Origin: Helicobacter bizzozeronii CCUG 35545 | GTDB taxonomy: Bacteria; Campylobacterota; Campylobacteria; Campylobacterales; Helicobacteraceae | Direction of reading: 5' to 3' | DNA length: 64,000 nucleotides | NCBI GenBank assembly: GCA_000263275.1 | Contig: CAGP01000048.1 | Location: forward strand, 24,576-88,575 | Part shown: piece by piece, positions 40,421 through 50,350 of the stretch | Layout of the letters: every line of letters starts with the position of its first letter | How positions within the stretch are numbered: the stretch's first letter is position 1 | Position numbers and translations under genes: made by a program | Notes under the pieces: generated by a model | What the model saw: the letters and a program-made list of their open reading frames with translations, nothing else | Databases searched by the model: none | Told to the model about the DNA's origin: nothing

Positions 40421-41462
40421 TCACTCATGGGAGGCTTCCTCATCTAAAGCCTTATGGCTAAAGGCTAATGCCATTTTTTCGCACACATTGCTCTCTTTGG
40501 CTTTAATGGCTTGGTAAATGGCACACTCAATCGCGCGCGCATTGCTCTTGCCATGGCTGATGATCACCGTTTTATTCACACCCAACAAGGGTGCACCGCC
40601 ATACTCGGCGTAGTCGGTTTTTTGCCTAATGAGACCAAAAGCCCCTTTGAGTAACAATGCTCCCAATTTAGCTGTCAAGTTGTTCTTAACCTCGTTTTTA
40701 AACACCGAGCTAATGGCACTAGCAACCCCCTCTGTGGTCTTTAACACCACATTCCCCACAAACCCATCGCACACCACAACATCGACAGAATTGACAAAAA
40801 ATATCATTCCCCTCTACATTGCCCTTAAAGGGAGAGGCGTTAGCATTGTTGGGTTCTCTGTGGAAAAGCGGGTATTGACTGATGAGTTTAAAAGCCTCCT
40901 TAGTGGCTAAAGAGCCCTTGCTATCCTCCTCCCCATTGGACAACAACCCCACACTGGCATTCTCATAGCCTAAAACACTCCTAGCATATTCATAGCCCAT
41001 AATGGCAAAATCCAATAAGTATTCTGCCTTGCAGTCTGTATTGGCCCCCACATCTAATAAGATACTGGCGCGCTGCCCTACAGAGGGCATGAGCGTGCAG
41101 AGTGCTGGGCGGCTAACCCCTTTAATGCGCCCCAACTTGAGCGTGGCTAGCCCCATAGTCGCCCCACTATGCCCAGCAGAAACCAACGCATCCGCCCCGT
41201 TTTTTAAAATGTCCATGCCCACAAAGATCGAGGCTTCTTTGCGCTTGAGCGCATCGGTGGCTTGCTCTTCCATGCGGATATAATCGGGGCAATCAATGAT
41301 TTCAACCTTAGAGGCTAAATCTTTGGAGATCAAAGCCTTTGCTTTGGTGGCATCACCTACCAAAACCGGTTCAAACACTTGGGTGCCCAAAGCCTTAGCA
41401 ACGCCCTCAACAATGGGGAGGATACCTAAATCCGCTCCCATGAGGTCAATCACAATCCTCAT
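40421..41462 (-). CDS. plsX: Phosphate acyltransferase PlsX
   Basis: Converts acyl-ACP to acyl-phosphate for phospholipid synthesis; 346 aa after repair. It begins [16 protein letters not shown] and has [19 protein letters not shown] and [17 protein letters not shown]. The break at the A-run near 40796-40801 separates EGNDIF from [11 protein letters not shown]; one base fewer joins them. rpmF lies just upstream and fabH downstream, the conserved rpmF-plsX-fabH order. Confidence 0.95.
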
Positions 41463-41470
41463 GCTGGACT

Positions 41471-41620
41471 CTATTTGTAATTGCCCGTGAATTTGTTAAT
41501 AAAATGGGGGAGTTTCCAGCTCCCATCTTTATCTTTAATAGGTGTTGCCAACTTGGCAGTGTAATGCGTGCGTCTTTTTCTCGCTCTTGTTTTGCTCACG
41601 CGTCTATCAGGAACAGCCAT
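41471..41620 (-). CDS. rpmF: 50S ribosomal protein L32
   Basis: 49-residue protein starting [20 protein letters not shown] and ending [10 protein letters not shown]. It has the L32 N-terminus and basic body but none of the C-x2-C zinc pairs found in some L32 forms. GGAG lies upstream of the ATG. It sits 8 bases before plsX and 14 bases after the YceD gene. Confidence 0.93.
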   Translation of the reverse strand: MAVPDRRVSKTRARKRRTHYTAKLATPIKDKDGSWKLPHFINKFTGNYK

Positions 41621-41634
41621 TGTTTCTCCTTTAT

Positions 41635-42006
41635 TTATGAATTAGGCAAATAGTGGTAGTCTGCTTGGATGGATTGCACTTCAGAGTCTAATAACGCCTC
41701 TAAATCAATGCACCCATCTAAACTTTCCACCACATCCATTGTTTCCATACAGAGCCCATTTTCTAAGTAAATTGGCTCTTGTGCCTTTGTGGGTTTGTAG
41801 ATACCATCAAAGACAAGCAAACGCAAGTCTTGAGAAATGGGCTTATCAAAGATGGTCCCGCTCAAAGCGCATGGCACGCTTAACACCCCATGCAAACGCC
41901 CCTCCACCAAGTAGAGCTTACTCCCTACCCGACTGACCTGCCCCTCTAGCTCCATGCGATCTAAATGGCAAGTAAAGGGCTTGGCATGCGTGCCTATTTT
42001 TTTCAT
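41635..42006 (-). CDS. yceD: YceD (DUF177) family protein
   Basis: Small protein typically encoded before rpmF and probably tied to ribosomal or cell-envelope synthesis; the role is not settled. It shows the family pattern [21 protein letters not shown] (single Cys) and an acidic C-terminus ([20 protein letters not shown]). The start is uncertain: ATG 42006 ([11 protein letters not shown]) was chosen; TTG 42018, with AGAGGG upstream, is also possible. Confidence 0.75.
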   Translation of the reverse strand: MKKIGTHAKPFTCHLDRMELEGQVSRVGSKLYLVEGRLHGVLSVPCALSGTIFDKPISQDLRLLVFDGIYKPTKAQEPIYLENGLCMETMDVVESLDGCIDLEALLDSEVQSIQADYHYLPNS

Positions 42007-42026
42007 CTCTAAGCGCAAAAAGCCCT

Positions 42027-42432
42027 CTAGTTGCCAAAGAAAAAGGCGATCTCTTGTTTGGCATTTTCTAGGCTATCACTCCCATGCACCACATTGGCAT
42101 CGATATTATCTGCAAAATCCGCCCGAATCGTGCCCGGCTCTGCTTTTTTAGGATCGGTAGCCCCCATTAATTTTCTGTTCTTTTCCACCGCCCCTTCCCC
42201 CTCTAAAACCATCACCACCACATCCCCACTGGTCATAAAGGCGATCAAATCCTTGAAAAAGGGGCGATCTTTGTGGATGGCATAAAAAATCCTGCGCTTG
42301 GGTTGCACTCAAGTGCATGCGTTTGATTTTCACCACCTCCAAGCCCGCTTCCTCAAAACGGGTGATGATCTTCCCAATGATTTTCTTTTTCACACCATCG
42401 GGTTTGATAATAGATAGGGTCTGCACCATCAT
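42027..42432 (-). CDS. ndk: Nucleoside diphosphate kinase
   Basis: Balances nucleoside triphosphates. [15 protein letters not shown] opens the fold and [16 protein letters not shown] carries the phospho-accepting His; 134 aa after repair. The frame breaks in the T-run encoding [15 protein letters not shown]. The first or the second of two adjacent ATGs may be the start (AAAGGA lies 3 or 6 bases upstream). It heads the ndk-yceD-rpmF-plsX-fabH operon. Confidence 0.95.
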
Positions 42433-42516
42433 GGTCCTTTAAAATCGCATTCAAGCTGGGCATTATAGCAGGTCTTAGCTTAAAGCAAAGGGGAGTGACT
42501 CCCACCCCCCCATTTT

Positions 42517-43554
42517 TTAGGCTGCTTGCTGGAAATAATAAATCCTATGCTGGTAAGCCCTAAAGAGTTTGCAACACAGAAAGTGCAAGATAATCGCCCC
42601 CACAAAGGGCAAAACACCATAGGTGAGCACCACGCGCATTAAAGGCAAATCTAGCTGGTTGAGCAACGCCTCTTCATAAGCCTTGATGGGACCAATCAGC
42701 CCCACTAGCCCAAAGCCCGCACTCTTGGCATCGCCAGTGATTTGGAAAAAATAAGTGATGAGCCCTGCTAGCACACCATTAGCAAAAACGCAGGTTGCCA
42801 TAATGGGGGATTTGAAAAAGTTGGGGATCATCATTTTCATCGCCCCTAGCAAGATTGCCACGCTCACCCCAGCTTTATTCTTAGCCAAGAGCGAGCCTAC
42901 AATGAGAACAGCCGTCGTGCTCACAACGCCCATATTAGCCGCCCCTGAAGCTAAACCACTAATGCCAATGATTAAGCTCACCGCCACCGTGGAGATGGGC
43001 GAGATGATGATGAAAGCATAAGAGATAGAGATGAGCACACACATTAAAAGTGGGTGTAACTGGGTGAAATACATGATGGCTTGCCCGATTTGCAAAGTTA
43101 CGCCGGTGGTGTAGGGCAAGATAAATAAGCCTAAAAAGCCACAAAAAACCCCCACAGCGATGGGCTGTAAAATGATGGTGAGCGATCCAAATTTATCGCC
43201 TAGCCATTGTGTGATCTTCACAGCCAAAGCGACCACGATTAAAACGGTGAGCAAATCCCCCACACCGGCGAGCACAAGCCCATTTGGCGTGTGCTTCACC
43301 ACTCCAGAGGCAATAAAGGCTGCTGCCCCGATGATGCTAGACTTTAGGGGATTAAAGTTGAAATTAAGCCCCACTAACACGCCGGTAATGAGGGAGAGCA
43401 AGGCTTGCAAAATCACCAGCGCATCTGCAAAGAGCCCAATGGCATGGATATGGGCATAGGGCTTGAGTAAGCCCCCCAAGATCGCATTGGGTGCTAGAGC
43501 GATCACCACCGCTATTGCCATCCCCGATAAGAGCTTGAGTAAAAAATCTTTCAT
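42517..43554 (-). CDS. PTS EIIC-like membrane protein
   Basis: 345-aa integral membrane protein with about nine hydrophobic segments (e.g. LLKLLSGMAIAVVIALAP, LLTVLIVVALAVKI, GVFCGFLGLFILPY). It resembles the EIIC_2 group of sugar-PTS-like permeases, which occur without other PTS parts in many bacteria. No phosphorylation domain is present, and Helicobacter lacks a general PTS as far as I know, so it is probably a stand-alone transporter of unknown substrate. It is intact and lies 10 bases upstream of the ilvE stop. Confidence 0.65.
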   Translation of the reverse strand: MKDFLLKLLSGMAIAVVIALAPNAILGGLLKPYAHIHAIGLFADALVILQALLSLITGVLVGLNFNFNPLKSSIIGAAAFIASGVVKHTPNGLVLAGVGDLLTVLIVVALAVKITQWLGDKFGSLTIILQPIAVGVFCGFLGLFILPYTTGVTLQIGQAIMYFTQLHPLLMCVLISISYAFIIISPISTVAVSLIIGISGLASGAANMGVVSTTAVLIVGSLLAKNKAGVSVAILLGAMKMMIPNFFKSPIMATCVFANGVLAGLITYFFQITGDAKSAGFGLVGLIGPIKAYEEALLNQLDLPLMRVVLTYGVLPFVGAIILHFLCCKLFRAYQHRIYYFQQAA

Positions 43555-43564
43555 CTAAGCTCCT

Positions 43565-44581
43565 TTAAGAGACCTTAACAATCCAACCCTCAGGCGCAGG
43601 CGCATCGCCTAACTGGATATTCACAAGGGCGTGGTAAAGCTGTTTGGTAACCGGTCCTGCCTCTGTTTGGCTATAAAAGACATGCATTTTGTCTTTGTAA
43701 AAAATCCCACCCACAGGCACAATCACCGCAGCTGTCCCACACACTCCCGCCTCGCTATACTCATCTAAAGAATCGATATAAACATCGCCCTCCAGCACTT
43801 CGATCCCTAATTGCTCTTTGGCTAAGTGCAAGAGAGAGTATTTGGTGATGCTAGGCAAAATAGAGGGCGATGCGGGGGTTACCAACACGCCCTTTTTAGA
43901 AATCGCATAGAAATTAGCCGCCCCCACTTCTTCAATTTTGGTGTGCGTGGCGGCATCTAAATAAACACAATCGCTAAAATTTTGCTCCTTAGCCAATTTA
44001 GCCGGGAGTGCGCTAGCTGCGTAGTTGCCCCCCACTTTCACCGCTCCTGTGCCTTGTGGCGCGGCGCGATCGTAGTCAGAAACAACAAAATTAGCCGGTT
44101 GCAAGCCCCCTTTTAAATAAGGTCCTACGGGCATACAAAAGACCACAAATAAAAATTCTTGTGCGGGGGCTAAACTGATCTCAGCCCCCACACCCAAGAC
44201 TAGCGGGCGGATATAGAGTGTCGCTCCCGAACCATAGGGACCCACCCACTTGGCATTAGCTTTAGCCACTTGGACACACGCATCAACAAAGAAATCAACG
44301 GGCACGGGTGCCATTAAAAGGCGTTTGCAAGAAGCTTGTAAGCGTTTGGCATTCTCTTCAGGGCGGAATAGATTAATCGATCCATCTTGACAGCGATAAG
44401 CTTTAAGACCCTCAAAACATTGTTGCCCATAGTGCAGGGCAGGGGCACATTCATGTAAAGTAATTTGGTTATCCTCAATTAGTTCTCCAGCAGACCATGA
44501 CCCGTTCTTGTAGCGGGCAACAAAACGAAAATCGGTTTTGACATAGCTAAAACCTAGATTGTTCCAATCTAAATTAGGCAT
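43565..44581 (-). CDS. ilvE: Branched-chain amino acid aminotransferase
   Basis: Fold-IV PLP enzyme, 338 aa, intact. LHYGQQCFEGLKAYRC and IRPLVLGVGAEISLAPA mark the family; the PLP Lys is in GAVKVGGNYAASALP, and YSEAGVCGTAAVIVPVG precedes the C-terminus. It transfers amino groups between glutamate and Leu/Ile/Val. Ribosome site AAGGAG; probable promoter at 44611-44616. Confidence 0.93.
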   Translation of the reverse strand: MPNLDWNNLGFSYVKTDFRFVARYKNGSWSAGELIEDNQITLHECAPALHYGQQCFEGLKAYRCQDGSINLFRPEENAKRLQASCKRLLMAPVPVDFFVDACVQVAKANAKWVGPYGSGATLYIRPLVLGVGAEISLAPAQEFLFVVFCMPVGPYLKGGLQPANFVVSDYDRAAPQGTGAVKVGGNYAASALPAKLAKEQNFSDCVYLDAATHTKIEEVGAANFYAISKKGVLVTPASPSILPSITKYSLLHLAKEQLGIEVLEGDVYIDSLDEYSEAGVCGTAAVIVPVGGIFYKDKMHVFYSQTEAGPVTKQLYHALVNIQLGDAPAPEGWIVKVS

Positions 44582-44610
44582 ACATCTCCTTTAAGTTATT
44601 GTCGTGGGAG

Positions 44611-44616
44611 ATTATA
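44611..44616 (-). promoter_or_regulatory. -10 box of ilvE
   Basis: On the minus strand TATAAT, 30 bases before the ilvE ATG, in the 116-base gap between comF and ilvE. The gap holds nothing else I recognise apart from a second possible -10 (TGC-TATCAT) further upstream. Confidence 0.5.
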
Positions 44617-44697
44617 TAAGACCATCCCACCTCTTTAATGATAGCAGATTTTTAATCCATTAGTCCAAAAATCTTATGGGATGGCAAATAAAGGGTT

Positions 44698-45264
44698 TTA
44701 GCCGTGTGCCAGTGTGTAGGCAAAGGCAATGCGTGCCCCAGCATTTTGGAGAGTTTCTATGGCTTGTTGCATGGTGCTGCCCGTAGTGAGGACATCATCG
44801 ACTAAAAAATAAGGCAAGCTAGGATCGCCACTAAAGACAAAATTTTTCCTGTTTTCTTGGCGGAATTTTAAACTCTGCCCAGCGTAAGTGATGGGGTTTG
44901 TGGCTTTGAGTTGGTTGTATTTGGCTTTTAAGTGGGGCTTGAGCGCAACACAGAGGGCGTGCAAAATAACGGCGGTGTGGGAATAGCCCCTTTTGACATG
45001 ATCATCAATACCCACCCCATAAAGGGGGGTCTTAGGCAGGTGGGGGGCAAGTTGTGCAGCGCAACGGCGCGCTAAAAGTGCTAAAACACGACTCCCCAAG
45101 GACTGGTACTTGCTTTTAATCAGCCACTCAATTTCCTCATAAACATAAAAGCTATAAACAGGCACGCCCTCCAAGGAGCGCACCACCAAAGAGGGGCATA
45201 GATCAGCATAACAACGCGCACACATCAAGCCTAAAACCCATTTTCCACACACCAAGCAACGCAT
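44698..45264 (-). CDS. comF: ComF-family phosphoribosyltransferase-like protein
   Basis: 188 aa from ATG 45264. An N-terminal zinc-finger-like part (MRCLVCGKWVLGLMCARC; two Cys pairs) is followed by a PRTase domain with the PRPP loop YFLVDDVLTTGSTMQQAIE. ComF proteins are needed for natural transformation, acting after DNA uptake. The start overlaps the upstream glycosyltransferase stop as TGATG; the open frame before that ATG belongs to the glycosyltransferase region. ComB9/ComB10 genes lie in the same window but in a different operon. Confidence 0.85.
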   Translation of the reverse strand: MRCLVCGKWVLGLMCARCYADLCPSLVVRSLEGVPVYSFYVYEEIEWLIKSKYQSLGSRVLALLARRCAAQLAPHLPKTPLYGVGIDDHVKRGYSHTAVILHALCVALKPHLKAKYNQLKATNPITYAGQSLKFRQENRKNFVFSGDPSLPYFLVDDVLTTGSTMQQAIETLQNAGARIAFAYTLAHG

Positions 45265-46442
45265 CACAGATCGCTTAAAAAATGGGCTAGCTTGGGCAGT
45301 TGGGCTTGCATGCAAAGCAGCTTGGCTGCTTGGCTGGCTTGTTGCTTGTAGTGTCGGATTTGATCCATATCCAAACTAGCCAAGGTCTCAAGCAAGCTAG
45401 CATGGCTAAAATCTGGGCTGGTTATGCCCATTTGGTGGGCTTCTAGTAGGGCTTTGACTTCCATTAGGGGCGTGCTAATCACCCCCAAAGCGCTTTGGAT
45501 GTATTCAAAAAACTTATTGGGGAGGGCATACAAATGATTAAGAGAATTATTAGGCAGGCTTAAAAGCCCCAGATCAAAGGGTTGGCTTGCAGGGATGATC
45601 TCTAAAAATCCTACGGGTTTAAGGAGTTGGATAGGCACGCCTTGGGCTTGCAAGCGTGTTACCCTAGCCTTAAAATCTTGAAAAAAGGTGGGGTGTTTGC
45701 TTAAGACCATCAAGCTTAAATGATAGGGTAGGGGCAAATCCTTTAAACCTTGGGCTAAATCTAAGAGATTATGCGAATCGCGTTCTTTAGCGACTAGCCC
45801 ATGGTAGAGCAAGCGCATAGGGGAGCTTAAGGGGCTGGGTTGCAAATTAGCATAAAAGGGGGTTGAGTGCCAGATCAAATTATGGGCGGGGTTAAAGTGG
45901 GGGTAATTTTGGGCATAAAGCTTGGCAATAGAGGCATTCACGCTAAGGCTTTTGTGGGCATAGCTTAAATAGTGGGTGCAGATATGGTGGAAAAGGGGCG
46001 CGCTGAAGTGCTGGGGATTAACCAATGCGGGGTAAAACTCACGCAAATCCACAATCAGATTTGGCAGGCGTGTGTATTCTACGAGGGTGGGCAACAAAGC
46101 CAAATCTTGCACAAAAACAGCCTTGATATAGATTTTTTGTCTTGCCAAGCGTGCTTTAAGTTGCTTGAGTTGGCGGGCGAGTTCTAGGCGGTTGGGCGTG
46201 AAAAGCAGGGGGCTAAAGTGTTTTTGGGCGGTGTAGTGGGCAATTTTTGTAGCCTCCAGCAGGCTTTTATCTAAGGGCGGGAAACTTAAAAAACTTACCG
46301 ATTGGGGCATTGGGCAGGGCGGGGGGGATAGCACAAATAGGGGCGTGTGGGGGTAGAGGGCTAGTAGGGCTAGGCTTAAGCGGTAGGCTCTGGGGCTAGC
46401 ACTTAGAGGGCTTTCAGCGATCAGTAAAAAAGCAGGACGCAT
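45264..46442 (-). CDS. Glycosyltransferase (GT4-like)
   Basis: 392-aa cytoplasmic GT-B-type protein. The N-domain begins AFLLIAESPLSASPRAYRLS; VDLREFYPALV, SLSVNASIAKLYA and LYHGLVAKERDSHNLLDL are the linker and donor-domain regions; LPNKFFEYIQSALGVISTPL contains the donor-binding Glu-like position. It is clearly paralogous to the gene at 49073-50222 (shared DLREFYPA/DAREYYPA, LIYHG, PNKFFEYIQS). Likely acts in LPS or surface glycan assembly. It overlaps the membrane gene upstream and comF downstream. Confidence 0.75.
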   Translation of the reverse strand: MRPAFLLIAESPLSASPRAYRLSLALLALYPHTPLFVLSPPPCPMPQSVSFLSFPPLDKSLLEATKIAHYTAQKHFSPLLFTPNRLELARQLKQLKARLARQKIYIKAVFVQDLALLPTLVEYTRLPNLIVDLREFYPALVNPQHFSAPLFHHICTHYLSYAHKSLSVNASIAKLYAQNYPHFNPAHNLIWHSTPFYANLQPSPLSSPMRLLYHGLVAKERDSHNLLDLAQGLKDLPLPYHLSLMVLSKHPTFFQDFKARVTRLQAQGVPIQLLKPVGFLEIIPASQPFDLGLLSLPNNSLNHLYALPNKFFEYIQSALGVISTPLMEVKALLEAHQMGITSPDFSHASLLETLASLDMDQIRHYKQQASQAAKLLCMQAQLPKLAHFLSDL

Positions 46443-47653
46443 TAGGGTTTGTGGTTTGTGATCGCATAGGAAGCCACGACTTTACTTTTGTAGCGGATTT
46501 TGATCTCCCCTTGCTTGCCTTGTTTAACCAAGAAAAGATCTGTGCGATCGTGGATACCATAGAATTTTAGGCGTAAAGCCATTTGATAGGAATTGACATG
46601 GATAGCCTCAATGCCCCTTGCCTTGAGGGCTGTGGCTAATTCTTTGACAATATAGTGCGTGCTGACAAAGGGATTATACCCCCCCCATAAAAATGCGCTC
46701 TCTAAAAAAAGCGTGCCAAAAACCAAACTATAGCGGATATAGTAATGGCTTCTAAAAATAGGCAAATGCAAGCGGATACTCGAGAGGGCTTTTTGGAGCA
46801 AAATAGGCATGCCCACCGCCCCATAGCTTAAAAATTGGGGGGGGAGTTCTTGGCGCAAGGAGAGCAACAAGGGCAGAGCAAATCCGGTTGTTGCCACGAT
46901 GCCTATGAGGCTATCTTGTTTGTAGTTTTTCACCACTTGGGCGTAGAGGGCATAGGGGTAGTAAAGACATAAGCAGGGCGAATAAAGAACAAACATCACC
47001 ACGAGGGTATCAATGAAAAAACCCTCTGGCATGCCCTTGATGGAGTTAAAATAGTAGAGATTGAAACTGAGAGCAATCAATAAAAGCGCGATTTTAAGGG
47101 CGTAGCGTTGTTTGAACGCATAGAGCAATAAACCCATCAATAACACCATTGCGCTCCCATCAGATAGGGCAATCAGCCCCACAAGGGGGTAAAAAACCCA
47201 TGTATAAAAACCCAATAACACACAAAATGAGAGGGTGAGTAAGAGGCTAACCTTGCCTAGTAAAATTGCCCCTAATTGCACGCCCGGGAGCAAAGCAAAG
47301 GTGAGAGCCACAAAGAGGGGATCATAGGGCTTTTTGAGGGGCATTTTGTGGCTGATGTGGTAAATTAAAACAATGTTGAGTCCGTGTAAGAACAAACCGG
47401 GCAAGCGCAACACCAAATCTTTTGGCAGGGCACACCCGACTCCCTCCACAAAGGCATGTAAGGCTTGGAGCAAGAGGCGATCGGCTAAGAAATGGGGCGT
47501 GCTAAAATAAAATAAGGCTTCTTTATAGCTAATCGAGATTTCTAGGCTTTTATAGATACCCAAAGACAGAGAAACCCCCACAATTAAGGCTAGGAGAATG
47601 TAGTAAAGGGGCTTGGAAAGGAGGTTTTTAGGGAGCGTGTTAGGCGCGCTCAA
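46442..47653 (-). CDS. Multi-spanning membrane protein, glycosyltransferase-C-like
   Basis: About 400 aa with ten or more hydrophobic helices and a C-terminal soluble part (FYGIHDRTDLFLVKQGKQG). The first loop has ISYKEALFYFSTPH and the next helices follow the PMT/ArnT-like pattern, so it could transfer sugars from a polyprenyl carrier, but I cannot see a decisive motif. The start is uncertain: TTG 47653 overlaps the previous gene's repaired stop; ATG 47683 would overlap it more. It lies between two glycosyltransferase genes and a CoA-binding protein. Confidence 0.55.
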   Translation of the reverse strand: MSAPNTLPKNLLSKPLYYILLALIVGVSLSLGIYKSLEISISYKEALFYFSTPHFLADRLLLQALHAFVEGVGCALPKDLVLRLPGLFLHGLNIVLIYHISHKMPLKKPYDPLFVALTFALLPGVQLGAILLGKVSLLLTLSFCVLLGFYTWVFYPLVGLIALSDGSAMVLLMGLLLYAFKQRYALKIALLLIALSFNLYYFNSIKGMPEGFFIDTLVVMFVLYSPCLCLYYPYALYAQVVKNYKQDSLIGIVATTGFALPLLLSLRQELPPQFLSYGAVGMPILLQKALSSIRLHLPIFRSHYYIRYSLVFGTLFLESAFLWGGYNPFVSTHYIVKELATALKARGIEAIHVNSYQMALRLKFYGIHDRTDLFLVKQGKQGEIKIRYKSKVVASYAITNHKP

Positions 47654-48112
47654 AATAGCTTTTGGTGTTCCACAAGCATGCACTTATCTTCCACCACCAC
47701 CACGCCTTTTGCCTCTAAGAGGGCTTTAGCCTCCGCATTTTTTAATGCCTAGTTGCATCCAAAAGACAAGAGGAATGGGATCATTTTGCAACATTTCTTT
47801 GGCGACCTCTAAAACGGCTTCTGGCTTCCTAAAAACCACCACCACAAAGATCGTCTCCCCCCTTTTGTGTTTGTCTTGCAAAGCCGCACTCAAAGTCTTA
47901 TAGACCTTTTGCCCTAAAATGGGTTGGGAGTCATCAGGGTAAATGGGCGTGATGTGGTAGCCTTGTTCTTGTAGATACGCCGCAACTCGGTGGCTTTCCC
48001 TAGAGGGATCGGGGCTCAAGCCCACAATAGCCAAATATTTATACTGCAAAATCAACTCCGTAGTGGAGTGATCGCCATGCTCGATGTCAAAATCCATGTC
48101 TATCCTTTGCAA
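47650..48112 (-). CDS. CoA-binding-domain protein (YccU-like)
   Basis: 153 aa after repair, Rossmann-fold CoA-binding domain alone: YLAIVGLSPDPSRESHRVAAYL, then ITPIYPDD, FVVVVFRKPEAVLE, and VFWMQLGIKNAEAKALLEAK. The raw frame stops early at the A/T-run near 47736-47741; removing one base continues to VVVVEDKCMLVEHQKLF and a stop at 47650. Function unknown; family members are widespread. Confidence 0.75.
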
Positions 48113-48144
48113 AAGGAGTCATTATACTCCAAGAATGTTAAATA

Positions 48145-49039
48145 TCACTTTTTGCGTGCATAAGAGGCGATCAGCACGCCTGAGAACACAATCAACCCCA
48201 TGCCAAGCCCCTCCCAAAAGCCCAGCCATGGATCGCCTAGCAACATCCCAAAACTCACGCTCCAAAACAAGCGGCTATAGATCATGGGCGAAATCGCCCC
48301 AGCTGGAGCAATCATGTAGGCTTTGGTTAAAAAGTATTGCCCAAAAGTCCCGCTTAAACCCATCCCCATTAACACCCAAATATCCCAATGCCACCAAGTC
48401 CCACTAAAGCGCATGGGGTGATAACCTGTAGCAAAGGGGGGGAAATCAATCCAAAGCCCTACAAAACCAATACAACTCAAGCACAAGCTAAAGATAAAAA
48501 CGACAAATGCGCCGTTATAATACTCTTTGAGGCGATACAAGCTGGTGTAGGCGATGGCGACTAAAACCCCATTGAGCACGCCAGAGGCAACTTGCACCCA
48601 AGTTAGCCCGCTGGTGTGGGGGTTAGCCACAAACACCACGCCCAAAACGCCAATCACCCCCGCCCCAATCAAGCGCAAGCTCACGGGTTCTTTAAAGATC
48701 AAAAAAGAGATCAAAATGGCATATAAGGGGGAACTTTGGTTAAAAGCACTGGCCGTGCCTAGGGGCATGGTATAGACATTGTAGCACATCAAGGTCATGC
48801 CCAAAGCCCCCACCACCATGCGCCAAAATAGCAAAACCCCACCCCCCTTTTTATAAGCCCTAAAGCTAAAGGGCTTGATAAAATAGAAAAATCCCAAAAA
48901 AAAGGAGAGTGAAAAAGGCACGGTAAAAAATATTCTCTAAGGGTGAATAATAGGCACTAGCAATCTTGATCAAGGCATTCATTGCCCCCAAACTAAAAGC
49001 ACTCAAAGCCATGTAAAGCAGACCCAATCTAATATTCAT
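48145..49039 (-). CDS. EamA/DMT-family transporter
   Basis: 297-aa, ten-helix drug/metabolite transporter with the two EamA repeats (AFNQSSPLYAILISFLIFKE; IAPAGAISPMIYSRLFWSV). The true start is ATG 49039 (MNIRLGLLYMALSAFSLGAMNALIKI). The frame breaks in the A-run at 48896-48903; one base fewer gives FTLLFLGFFYFIKPFSF. Substrate unknown. Confidence 0.85.
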
Positions 49040-49072
49040 GTGCGCTCCAAAGACCTATGTTAGCACACCTCG

Positions 49073-50222
49073 TTAAATTTTTTGGAGCAACTCTAAAAGG
49101 GGGAGTTGGTTTTGCTGGGCGCAGAGTTCTTGGGCGGCTTTTTGGGTGTTGTGCTTGTAAAACTCAATGTCTTCATGGCGTAATTTATGCAGTGTGAGGG
49201 CTAAATCTTGTGGGCTACTGGTTTGGCTCACCACCCCGATTTGGTATTTTTCAATGATGGCTTGCATTTCCACATTGGGCACGGCACACAGAGCCAAACG
49301 GCTTTGGATATATTCAAAAAACTTATTGGGCATGGCGTGCTTGATATTGAGATTGATGGGCGGGCTAAAATACAGCCCAATATCAAAGGCATTGCTAAAA
49401 TTAATGATCTTTTTAAACTCCACTGGGGGGATGATTTTAATGCGGGTGTGGGTGAGTTTGGTTTTGAGTTCCTCTAGGCGTGCAGGGGAGGCAACTAACA
49501 TCAAGGTCAGCCAAAAGCGCCAATCGCCTAAATGATCGCTCAAATATTCCATCATGGTTTGCAACCCCTCAAAACTGCGGTTATAACTTGCCCCCCCATG
49601 GTAGATCAAGTGGATTTGATCGGGCTTGGTGGGTGTGGGTTTAAGTTTGTGGTAAAAGGGGTAGGAATAAAACACGCTGCTAGAAATCCCATGCCCACTC
49701 TCATAGAGTCCTTGCACGCCTTTAGACACACTCAAAATGTGATCGCATTGGGGCATGTAGGTGTTGGTTAAACGGGTGAAAAAGGCTTTAAAGAGCCAAC
49801 GCCAGCGGATATTACTGCTATCTTGTGCCGGGTAGTATTCGCGCGCATCTAAGATCACTTTGGCATTTTTCTTGTAGGCTAGCACAATGGGCAAGAGCAC
49901 CAGATCAAAACAAAAGATAAAATCAAAGGCATGTTCGCGCAACACTTCCACTATTTGGGTGCGGTTTTGGGTGTAAATGAGAGCGTGATCGTTTTGCAAC
50001 CAAACATCAGTGTAAAGCTTGCATTCTTGTAAAAAAATTGCGCTTGGGGTAGGGCGGGTAAGTGAAAATCTCCAAATCCTCCTGAGGGGGTAGGGGCGTT
50101 TTGCTAATGCCCATCACGCTAATTTGGTGGTAGGGTTTTAGGAGTTTTCTTAAGCGATAAGGGCGGGGGCTATTTAAGGGGTGGGCGGCTACCAATAAGA
50201 GTGTGCGGGGGGAATCGGGCAT
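49073..50222 (-). CDS. Glycosyltransferase (GT4-like), paralog of 45264-46442
   Basis: 382 aa after repair. The N-terminus (LLLVAAHPLNSPRPYRLRKLL) is separated from the rest by a T-run near 50031-50037; one base fewer gives KRNFLQECKLYTDVWLQNDH. DAREYYPAQDS, LSVSKGVQGLY, LIYHGGASYNRSF and AMPNKFFEYIQSRLALCAVP correspond to the segments in the paralog. It is the last gene of the minus-strand block, divergent from gabT. Possible role in LPS or flagellin glycan synthesis. Confidence 0.75.
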
Positions 50223-50308
50223 TGTTTTCCTTGTTTTGGGGCATTATTATACAAGAAAAGCCCATTAAGGCGGGTGTTTTTGGTGGGCTAGATATTTGTT
50301 TAGTTAGT

Positions 50309-50319
50309 TGCTATACAAT
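50309..50319 (+). promoter_or_regulatory. Extended -10 promoter of the gab-csiD cluster
   Basis: TGC-TATACAAT, about 32 bases before the gabT ATG, in the 128-base divergent gap. AAAGGA precedes the ATG at 50351. It is the same promoter type as in the rest of the window, so the cluster seems integrated into host transcription. Confidence 0.55.
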
Positions 50320-50350
50320 CCTACTTGAGAATAAAACTAAAGGATCGATC

